Under the pieces are notes generated by a model. That model was given only the letters and a program-made list of their open reading frames with translations, ran no database searches and had not been told where the DNA came from. This document shows positions 36,513 to 42,875 of a stretch of 48,359 nt of DNA, piece by piece. Origin of the DNA: JAAYAY01 sp964429355 (GTDB taxonomy: Bacteria > Planctomycetota > Planctomycetia > Pirellulales > Thermoguttaceae); assembly GCA_964429355.1 (NCBI GenBank), contig CAYSCH010000019.1, positions 1 to 48,359 on the forward strand. Direction: 5' to 3'. A program made the translations under genes and the position numbers. Each line of letters opens with the position of its first letter. Position 1 is the first letter of the stretch.

Positions 36513-37451
36513 TCACTCTCCCACTAGCCCTTGAAGTACCCGTTCGATCATATCTGATCGGACCAAGCCTTGCCGCCACTCTGCCGGAATCCCTGACTCG
36601 CCCCAGTAAGCCCCCGCCAACTGCCCGCAGACGGCACCCGTAGTGTCGGCGTCGTCCCCAAGGTTGACCGCCCGCAAAACAGCTTCTCGAAAGTCCTTGG
36701 CGTCGTGGAAAGCCCACAAGGCAGCCTCCAAACTTTTCACGACATATCCTGTTCCGGCAATGTCGGGCGGATCTTTTTTCCGAAAACTACCGGCAGCAAC
36801 CTTGGCAATCTCCGGGTGCAGAGAATGCAATTCCTTGAGCCGTAATAAAGGCTCCCATTGAGAAGCCAACACTTCCTGTCGGTCGCCTCCTCGGATCAAT
36901 CCGCAGAGCACCAGTCCGAAGTACATACACGCCGACAAGCACTGGGGGCTGGCGTGGGTCGGGCGGCTGGAATCGGTTAAGAGTGTGACCAACTCATCCA
37001 GTTGATCGGGGAAAAGGCTTGCGTAATGTATCGGCACAGGGGCTAGCCGCATAATCGAACCGTTGCCGCTGGAACGTTCCGATGGGTCTCCAGAGGCGGC
37101 TGCATCCCTGGTCTTCAAGAAGCGGTTCAGGGCACTCTGAGTGGTAATGCCGATATCGAAACAGCGACCGTTGACCGAGTACTCTCCGTTCTTCCACCAT
37201 GCAACATAGCGATTGGCTTGGTCCTGCAAGTCCCACCCAACTCGGACAATGCTGTCCGCTAAGGCGAGTGACATGCTAGTGTCGTCGGTCCAAGCCCCTG
37301 GAGCCAAGCCATGTGGTCCGCCGCCCCGGTAACCAGTCACTTTCGGGAAGGAGCCTGGACTTGTGAACTCGACGGCAGCGCCCAGGGCATCCCCAATGGC
37401 AAGTCCAAGGAGTGTGCCTCGTTTCCGATCCACTTCGGCGTTGGCTTGCAT
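36513..37451 (-). CDS. ADP-ribosylglycohydrolase family protein
   Basis: From ATG 37451 (GAGGT about 7 nt upstream) the protein has 312 residues. It contains GTLLGLAIGDALGAAVEF, AWTDDTSMSLAL, GNGSIMRLAP and NLGDDADTTGAVCGQLAGAY. These are the Asp-rich metal-binding motifs of DraG/ARH-type ADP-ribosylglycohydrolases, which remove ADP-ribose from proteins or nucleic acids or cleave related N-glycosides. The IS21 element lies about 90 bp upstream; the frame upstream of Met1 is derived from that junction. Before the IS insertion the gene followed a small frame and the 40505 gene in one operon. A role in an ADP-ribose-linked defence pathway is a guess. Confidence 0.85.
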   Translation of the reverse strand: MQANAEVDRKRGTLLGLAIGDALGAAVEFTSPGSFPKVTGYRGGGPHGLAPGAWTDDTSMSLALADSIVRVGWDLQDQANRYVAWWKNGEYSVNGRCFDIGITTQSALNRFLKTRDAAASGDPSERSSGNGSIMRLAPVPIHYASLFPDQLDELVTLLTDSSRPTHASPQCLSACMYFGLVLCGLIRGGDRQEVLASQWEPLLRLKELHSLHPEIAKVAAGSFRKKDPPDIAGTGYVVKSLEAALWAFHDAKDFREAVLRAVNLGDDADTTGAVCGQLAGAYWGESGIPAEWRQGLVRSDMIERVLQGLVGE

Positions 37452-37455
37452 AGCA

Positions 37456-37541
37456 TTACCTCGCATCACTGTTCCACTCCCCAGCAGAGAAACCCGCTGC
37501 CTCGATATTGTCGGGGAAGGGGAGGAGAACTTCGATTTGTT
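37456..37541 (-). pseudogene. 3' part of a small gene interrupted by IS21
   Basis: The frame here reads EVLLPFPDNIEAAGFSAGEW, then NSDAR and TAA. Its N-terminus is on the other side of the IS (40477-40508, MKPKPVTREQ...). Removing the element and one 7-bp duplicate copy restores one open frame of 36 residues. Confidence 0.6.
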
Positions 37542-37645
37542 TGTCACTGGGCGCTTCAAAACCAGCCACCGAGAGGCGCTTCAAAACCAGCCAGATGTGT
37601 CCATGTGTTTGTAACTGACCGTTGGTGGTGTTGGCAAGTGCCGGG

Positions 37646-38482
37646 TTATGCCGAAGGAGAGGATTTGGGAGAGCCCGGTTTCCCTTTCCTGGTGGGCTTG
37701 TCGTCCTTCCCATCGTTGGAAGGCAGATCTTTCTCAGACGCTTGCTCGTCCTGACGGCCGTGGTTGCGTAGCCGGTAGCTGCGGCCCGAGATGGTGATGA
37801 TCTCGGCGTGGTGCAGGAACCGGTCGAGAATGGCGCTGGCCGAGGGGATGTCGCCGATCAGCTTGCCCCAATCTTCCAGGGGGCGATTACTGGTCATGAC
37901 CGTCGAGCGGGTCTCGTAACGGCGCATGATGATCTCAAACAGATACTCCCCGCTTCGTTTCGGCAACTGCTTCATCCCCATATCGTCGATGATCAGCAGG
38001 TCCGGTTTGAGGTACTTCGTGAGCACTCGTTCTTCACCGCCGAAGGCTTCGTCGTGGAGGAAGTCTCGCACCACGTCGAAGATCGAACGATAGAGGACGA
38101 CGAAGCCCTGTTTGATAGCCTCGTAGGCCAACGCCTGAACCAGGAACGACTTGCCGACGCCCGGCGGTCCCATCCACAGCACGTCCCGGTGTTCCCGGAT
38201 GAACCGGCAGCAGGCCAGGTCGTAAATCTGCTTCTTCTTGATGGAAGAGTTGAAGCTCCAGTCGAAGTCGGCCAGGGGCTTCAGTTCACGGAACCCGGCT
38301 GCGTTCACCCGCCGATCGATGAGCCGTTCTTGACGTACCGACAATTCGTCCTGAAGAATCAACTCCAAGAATTCCTCGTGACTGAGATTGTGACTGGCAG
38401 CCTCCTGCAATCGCACTTCCAAGGTTTGCGCCAGGCCTGAGAGCCGCAGCTTTCTCAGGGTAGACAACAGCGATTCTTTCAT
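37646..38482 (-). CDS. istB: IS21 helper ATPase IstB
   Basis: The 278-residue AAA+ protein has Walker A GPPGVGKSFL, Walker B DLLIIDDMGM, a sensor VMTSNRPLEDWG and the IstB ending RSYRLRNHG. A long N-terminal region (LRKLRLSGLAQTLEVRLQEA) binds DNA or IstA. IstB bends target DNA and activates the transposase. The start overlaps the istA stop by 4 nt. The C-terminal basic tail (DEQASEKDLPSNDGKDDKPT, RKGKPGSPKSSPSA) is longer than usual. It looks functional. Confidence 0.95.
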   Translation of the reverse strand: MKESLLSTLRKLRLSGLAQTLEVRLQEAASHNLSHEEFLELILQDELSVRQERLIDRRVNAAGFRELKPLADFDWSFNSSIKKKQIYDLACCRFIREHRDVLWMGPPGVGKSFLVQALAYEAIKQGFVVLYRSIFDVVRDFLHDEAFGGEERVLTKYLKPDLLIIDDMGMKQLPKRSGEYLFEIIMRRYETRSTVMTSNRPLEDWGKLIGDIPSASAILDRFLHHAEIITISGRSYRLRNHGRQDEQASEKDLPSNDGKDDKPTRKGKPGSPKSSPSA

Positions 38483-40362
38483 GGTGAGAACTCCTGGTTA
38501 GATGGAACGGAACACAGAGAAGAGGGAAGGGGGTGGGGGTTTGGGGGACGGGCACCGACGGCGTCAGCCGTTGGTCGCTGGGGCCTCTGGTCCCTCCCCC
38601 AAGGATGCTGGAACGACTCTGCCACCAGCTTCCCGTACTCGCTCAAGCAGCGGATGATCGGGTGTTCTTCAAGGAAGTCGAAGGTCTCTTGCTTGGGAGC
38701 ATCTCGCTTGAGCAGTTGACGGATCGTCCGCAGCCGATAGGCGCCGTGGGAGAAGGCCACTTCGCAGGCCCGCTCGATCGCCTGCACGTTGTTCCGGTCC
38801 GCCAGGCTCAACAGTCCCTGCAGGACACGAACTCCCTCGATTCCCCGGTTCTGAATCATAGCCTCGGCCCAGCGGGCGGTCTGGTCCCCAATCAGACGGG
38901 CACGACCCAACAAGTACACTGCTCCACGCTCGACGCCGCTGCGCTTCTGGTCGGCAATGTGCTGGTCCTGGGTGCTGAACCGCCCCGGTTCCTGCCGCAC
39001 GTGCAGGGCGATCTGCTCCATGCGGCTGTTGAAGATCCGCACCAGCCGCAGATCCCACCGAACCCAAAGCTTCCGGCCCAGGTACTCCGGCGGCACCGAG
39101 TAGTACGCCTTGGCCACTTCCACATGGCCGTCCCGGTGCACGATCCGCTGCCCCTCGTGAAAGAACGGGAACCGCTCCAGCGGCAACGGCTGCAAGGCCT
39201 GGCGTTCCACTTCCGCAAAGAGCTTACCCACCTGTTTGCGGATCGTGCCGTGAATACGGGTGTCGGCCACCGTCTTTTCCCAGTCCACCAAATGGTCGTT
39301 CTCTCCCTCCAGGCTCGTGAAGCGATGACCCTTCAGGCCATTCTCTTGGACATAATCGATTCCGCTCTCGACCTTTCCCTTGTGTCTTGGCATCCGGGGC
39401 TTCGTAGGTAAGATCGTCACCCCGTAGTGTTCGCAGAACGACTGGACCTTCGGATTCAACTCCGGGTCGTACCAGTCTGGGTGTTTTACTGCTGCCTTGA
39501 GATTGTCAATCACGAGCACCTTGGGAACACCGCCAAAATGCCAGAAGGCGTTCTCGATGCATCGAATGAAATCTTCTGTGGTCTGGCGATAGACCGCTTC
39601 GCTGTATCCCTTGCGGCTGTAACTCAGGACGATCCGAAAGACGTGCGACCGCCGCCGCTTGCCGTCCGGCAGATCGATCCAGGTCCCCGTACCAAAATCG
39701 ACCTGTGCCTCCTCGCCTGCCTCACACTCCATGCGTCGGAACGGCAAGGGACTGGTCTTTTGCAGCTTGGCCACGAATCGGCGAACGCTGGGGTACTTCT
39801 GGTCGAACCCCTCGCTGACCAGATCCTGATAGATCCGTTGTGCCGAAAGACCCAGTTCCAGCTTCTGGAGAATCACCTGGCGATAAGGCTCGCAGGCACT
39901 GCGACTGCACTCCTTCTCCAGGAAAATGGTCGCCCTCCAAGCCTCGGAATCGGCCGTTCCATCGGGGGACGCCTGGACCAGAGTCAGAGGGTCAGAAACC
40001 GCCTCCGACCCGATGGGCGCTTTGGCCAGTTCTGTGTCGGAGCCGAGGGGCGCTTTGGCGGGTTTTGAATCAAGTTCACTAGCCTCCGACGCCACAGCCG
40101 AGTGGCCCGTTGCTGGTCCCACCTCCGCTTTGGAAGCTAGGGCCGAGGGCAACCCTTCCCGACTCTCGACGGTCGGGTCGTCCACCCTCTCCGAGCCGAT
40201 GGGCGCTTTGGCTGGTTTTGGAATGCAAGCTGCTGCCCGAACGTACTTTGCGACCGTCTCCCGGTCGACGTCCAACTCCCGAGCTATCCGCCGATTCCGC
40301 CAACCTTTCTCGTGTAAACCCAGAATCCCTTGAACCTTCGCCATCGTGAGCCGGTTTGCCAT
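38479..40362 (-). CDS. istA: IS21 transposase IstA
   Basis: From ATG 40362 (GGAG upstream) the protein has 627 residues. An N-terminal HTH (MAKVQGILGLHEKGWRNRRI, ARELDVDRETVAKYV) is followed by the DDE core: Asp222 (QVDFGTG), Asp286 (VIDNLKAAV) and Glu332 (HKGKVESG), with the RHKGKVE signature of IS21. Between them and the HTH is an unusual linker with three repeats of AKAP(I/L)GS(E/D). The coding DNA of those repeats shares an 11-12-bp string with the IS terminal motif. A Pro-rich tail closes the protein. It is in an operon with istB. Confidence 0.95.
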   Translation of the reverse strand: MANRLTMAKVQGILGLHEKGWRNRRIARELDVDRETVAKYVRAAACIPKPAKAPIGSERVDDPTVESREGLPSALASKAEVGPATGHSAVASEASELDSKPAKAPLGSDTELAKAPIGSEAVSDPLTLVQASPDGTADSEAWRATIFLEKECSRSACEPYRQVILQKLELGLSAQRIYQDLVSEGFDQKYPSVRRFVAKLQKTSPLPFRRMECEAGEEAQVDFGTGTWIDLPDGKRRRSHVFRIVLSYSRKGYSEAVYRQTTEDFIRCIENAFWHFGGVPKVLVIDNLKAAVKHPDWYDPELNPKVQSFCEHYGVTILPTKPRMPRHKGKVESGIDYVQENGLKGHRFTSLEGENDHLVDWEKTVADTRIHGTIRKQVGKLFAEVERQALQPLPLERFPFFHEGQRIVHRDGHVEVAKAYYSVPPEYLGRKLWVRWDLRLVRIFNSRMEQIALHVRQEPGRFSTQDQHIADQKRSGVERGAVYLLGRARLIGDQTARWAEAMIQNRGIEGVRVLQGLLSLADRNNVQAIERACEVAFSHGAYRLRTIRQLLKRDAPKQETFDFLEEHPIIRCLSEYGKLVAESFQHPWGRDQRPQRPTADAVGARPPNPHPLPSSLCSVPSNQEFSP

Positions 40363-40476
40363 GCAGGACTCCCTCCAGTCTGATAAAACTGGAAATCCTA
40401 CCGGCAAACCCCTTTCTTCTCAGGATGGCTGGTTTTCAAGCGCCCATGACTGGCTGGTTTTCAGCGCCCACTGACA

Positions 40477-40508
40477 ATTTGTTCTCGGGTGACTGGCTTC
40501 GGCTTCAT
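40477..40508 (-). pseudogene. 5' part of the small gene interrupted by IS21
   Basis: ATG 40508 overlaps the TGA of the 40505 gene (ATGA) and encodes MKPKPVTREQ before the IS end. It joins in frame with 37456-37541 when the element is removed. Confidence 0.6.
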
Positions 40509-40876
40509 TTCTGCAATCCATACATCACGGACCACACGTCATGCAGGGAATGCTCGTAATCTCTCCCATCTCGTCCTTGAAATTGGGCGACCTCTGACTT
40601 GAAATTGTCGTACTCGATGTCCTCGGTCAATCCGACCACGACCTCAGACCAGACGGATTTGTCAACGAAGATGCGGTAGGCGTAGTCGGTGCCTGCATAT
40701 TCCTTGATGTCACAACCACCGAGCAGTTCAGGGAAGCGAGCCTTCAGGGAGTCCAGATGATCTCGGACCCTAGCTCGCACCATCATTTGGCTCGGATCGA
40801 CTGGGCGACCGTGTTTGCCATCCCCCTGGCGGGCACAGACGACGCTGAAAAAGCCGTATTTTGTGAATAGCCACAT
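40505..40876 (-). CDS. conserved small protein, function unknown (123 aa)
   Basis: The protein begins MWLFTKYGFFSVVCARQGDG and continues SQMMVRARVRDHL, KEYAGTDYAYRIFVDK, EYDNFKSEVA and YEHSLHDVWSVMYGLQ. I recall this as a widespread family of small bacterial proteins of unknown function, so it is certainly a real gene. It is probably a compact alpha/beta fold. It ends in an ATGA overlap with the small gene split by IS21, and the ADP-ribosylglycohydrolase followed before the insertion. The three would have been one operon. No enzyme motif is visible. Confidence 0.75.
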   Translation of the reverse strand: MWLFTKYGFFSVVCARQGDGKHGRPVDPSQMMVRARVRDHLDSLKARFPELLGGCDIKEYAGTDYAYRIFVDKSVWSEVVVGLTEDIEYDNFKSEVAQFQGRDGRDYEHSLHDVWSVMYGLQK

Positions 40877-40921
40877 GTGTCCCTCACCTCCACTTCAGGT
40901 TATTCCTCGTTCGGGTAAATT

Positions 40922-41299
40922 CTAATCCAGCCCTTGCACAAACCTGATCCCCTTCTGGACAAATGCCGATTCCACCCAACGTGGCGGACTTCTCTGCATC
41001 GACACCTTTCCGCCAAAGTCACCGAAAACTCTCCCCATTGCCGGGGCCAATACCTTGAGTGGCTTACCGGCTCGGTCCTCTCCGATGGTGCTGATCTTGC
41101 ACGGCTTCTTCAGCAACCGGCTTCCCGACCCGCCCTTAACCAACACCAACTGGACCTTCTGCAAATTGAAAACGGAAGGGTACCGAACATGGAAGTTGTT
41201 TCTGAACTCCGTTTTCAATGTCTCCTTTGAGAACTCGGTTGCCGTTCCCGCCATCTCGACCACGAAATAGCCGATGATGTACAGCCCAGGCGGCTCACC
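40922..41299 (-). pseudogene. C-terminal fragment of a second Nmad3 gene
   Basis: From about GEPPGLYIIGYFVVEMAG to the end (NFHVRYPSVF, LVLVKGGSGSRLL, SPPRWVE) it matches the second half of the 35015 gene closely. It is a paralogue missing its first half. Immediately upstream the frame turns into noise, because the DNA belongs to the truncated PD-(D/E)XK gene. Duplication followed by deletion between repeats is the simplest explanation. Confidence 0.72.
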
Positions 41300-41562
41300 T
41301 CGACGAGCGTGGGAATGCCACTCTGGTCGAGGAACAGATAATCCAGCGACCATTTGCCGCCGCCATCCTCCTCGTCGGGAACGGCCATCTCCCGAGACAC
41401 AAGGAGCCAACGTCTTGGTTCTGTGCTGTCGATCTGATCGCCCGCCAACAGATCGGGATGCTTTGCCAGAAGCTCTTGGAGGGTCTTCTCGGCGTCGTAG
41501 GGATGCTCTTCCAAGGGCGTGGCGTCCCCGTTTTCATTGAGATGGAATATGCGTCCGGTCAC
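41215..41562 (-). pseudogene. truncated PD-(D/E)XK-type protein fused to Nmad3 antisense-frame sequence
   Basis: The first about 88 residues from GTG 41562 read TGRIFHLNENGDATPLEEHP, then LQELLAKHPDLLAGDQ, RRWLLVSREMAVPDEED and WSLDYLFLDQSGIPTLVEV. This is the start of a nuclease-like domain whose core strand (D...EVK) ends exactly at the junction. There the expected Lys is lost and the frame runs into unrelated sequence to 41215. The GTG overlaps the mcrC stop (GTGA), so it was translated with mcrC. It is broken. Confidence 0.65.
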
Positions 41563-42875
41563 CAGGATTCTCCGAAGGCCAGCCGATGTGCGTACGCCGC
41601 CCGCTCCCGGCGAGCCTGCGATGTGCTGTCGTTCACGAGCCCGTCGATCTTTGGAAGCAGGACTGGGCGTAAGCATACTTGCCCTAGTTGTCTGCCGAAG
41701 AGCGGATCAATCACATCAATCCGTGCTTCCTTGGCCTGAGCGTTGGCCGTGGGATAGAGGATGCTGCTTTGTGGTCGCTGGCGCTCGCTGATGGCGTAGA
41801 CGACCAACTGGTACAGCATTTCTCGGGGTAACGGCTTCTCCCACAGGTCACGGTACTTGGCGTCCAGAAGCGAGCAAACTGCTCCTTGCTGCATGACGAC
41901 GTAATCCGGTCGTGGTGTTGGCGATTGTCGGTGGCGGGGATTGAACTTGGCGTTGTAGCGCATCATCCCCTTCAGGCCGTGCTCATCACGCATCGAATAT
42001 CCAGAAAGGTTTTCTCTCAAGAACCGAGACATGAGCGCCTGAAAGAAAGCGTTCATGTCGAATAGGAATCCGGGCAGTGTGGTCGTGGTCGTCTGGCCTT
42101 CGAGAACGACCCCCTGCGCCTCAACCAGCAGGCGAATGATCGACAATGCGGAAGCATAGGCCGTGGTTAGGCGATTCATCTGCCGGGTCGCCCGGTCCAG
42201 CATAATCCCGTCCAGCCGAACCGGCGATACTTGCTCTTCCAACAGCGAAGCGAGCTTTCGAGATTCACGCCGAAGTCCAACAACGCTAGCCATTGAACCA
42301 GCCAATAGTAAACCAGCCATCAAGACACGGTTGAGAAGCGTGTCCTCGATTCGTGGATGATGCTGGCAAGGCAGAGTGGCTGTAACGGTGCCCCCGTCGA
42401 GCGCTATTCTCGTCAAGTCAATCCGCCCCCGAGGAGAACCGAGACGCTCGCTCGTAGACACGTATGCTCGTAGCAGTCCACGGGAAAAGAGTTCCTGAAC
42501 CTCAGCATTGAGTTGACTGATCAAGAGGTCTTGAAACCCACATTGCTCAACAAGGTGTGTCGAGTCAGAAATCAAGTTCAGGCGTCGGAACCCGTAGGTA
42601 TATCGAACAAGGCTGAGCAACGATGCTCCCTTGATTTTCGGAAGAATCGTGATGCTCAGATCACCGACCCGGATTCTTCCGACATGGGAAAATGCCTTTA
42701 TGGTAAGCCCACGTCGCAACTCTGTTAGGCCGACGAGGTTGCTCTCTGTCAGACGTTCAACGACACGGCGAGTGCCGGGGGAGGCATCAAGGAACCGACC
42801 GGCGAGATCAGCACAGTTGTCTGGCCCCTGAGTGTCCCACTCGGAAAGGGTGATCGAGGTCAGCGTAGCGGTCAC
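41559..42875 (-). CDS. mcrC: McrC, nuclease subunit of the McrBC modification-dependent restriction system
   Basis: The 438-residue protein contains the McrC nuclease signature: RPDYVV (Asp324) and LLDAKYRD (Asp338, Lys340), the PD-(D/E)XK core. The conserved middle has RIEDTLLNRVL, QMNRLTTAYASAL and FLFDMNAFFQAL. McrC joins the McrB ring and cuts DNA when translocating complexes meet between modified cytosine sites. Its start overlaps the mcrB stop by 4 nt (ATGA), a standard mcrBC arrangement. It looks intact. Confidence 0.9.
   Translation of the reverse strand: MTATLTSITLSEWDTQGPDNCADLAGRFLDASPGTRRVVERLTESNLVGLTELRRGLTIKAFSHVGRIRVGDLSITILPKIKGASLLSLVRYTYGFRRLNLISDSTHLVEQCGFQDLLISQLNAEVQELFSRGLLRAYVSTSERLGSPRGRIDLTRIALDGGTVTATLPCQHHPRIEDTLLNRVLMAGLLLAGSMASVVGLRRESRKLASLLEEQVSPVRLDGIMLDRATRQMNRLTTAYASALSIIRLLVEAQGVVLEGQTTTTTLPGFLFDMNAFFQALMSRFLRENLSGYSMRDEHGLKGMMRYNAKFNPRHRQSPTPRPDYVVMQQGAVCSLLDAKYRDLWEKPLPREMLYQLVVYAISERQRPQSSILYPTANAQAKEARIDVIDPLFGRQLGQVCLRPVLLPKIDGLVNDSTSQARRERAAYAHRLAFGESW

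Larger units (their letters stand above)
37542..40476. mobile_element. complete IS21-family insertion sequence
   Basis: The ends are TGTCACTGGGCGCTTC... and its inverse ...GCGCCCACTGACA. Each end carries two copies of a roughly 20-bp motif GGGCGCTTCAAAACCAGCCA (left 37549-37568 and 37575-37593; right 40426-40446 and 40451-40470, inverted). A perfect 7-bp target duplication ATTTGTT flanks it at 37535-37541 and 40477-40483. Inside are istA and istB on the minus strand, overlapping by ATGA. All parts look intact, so the insertion is probably recent and may still be active. Confidence 0.9.
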
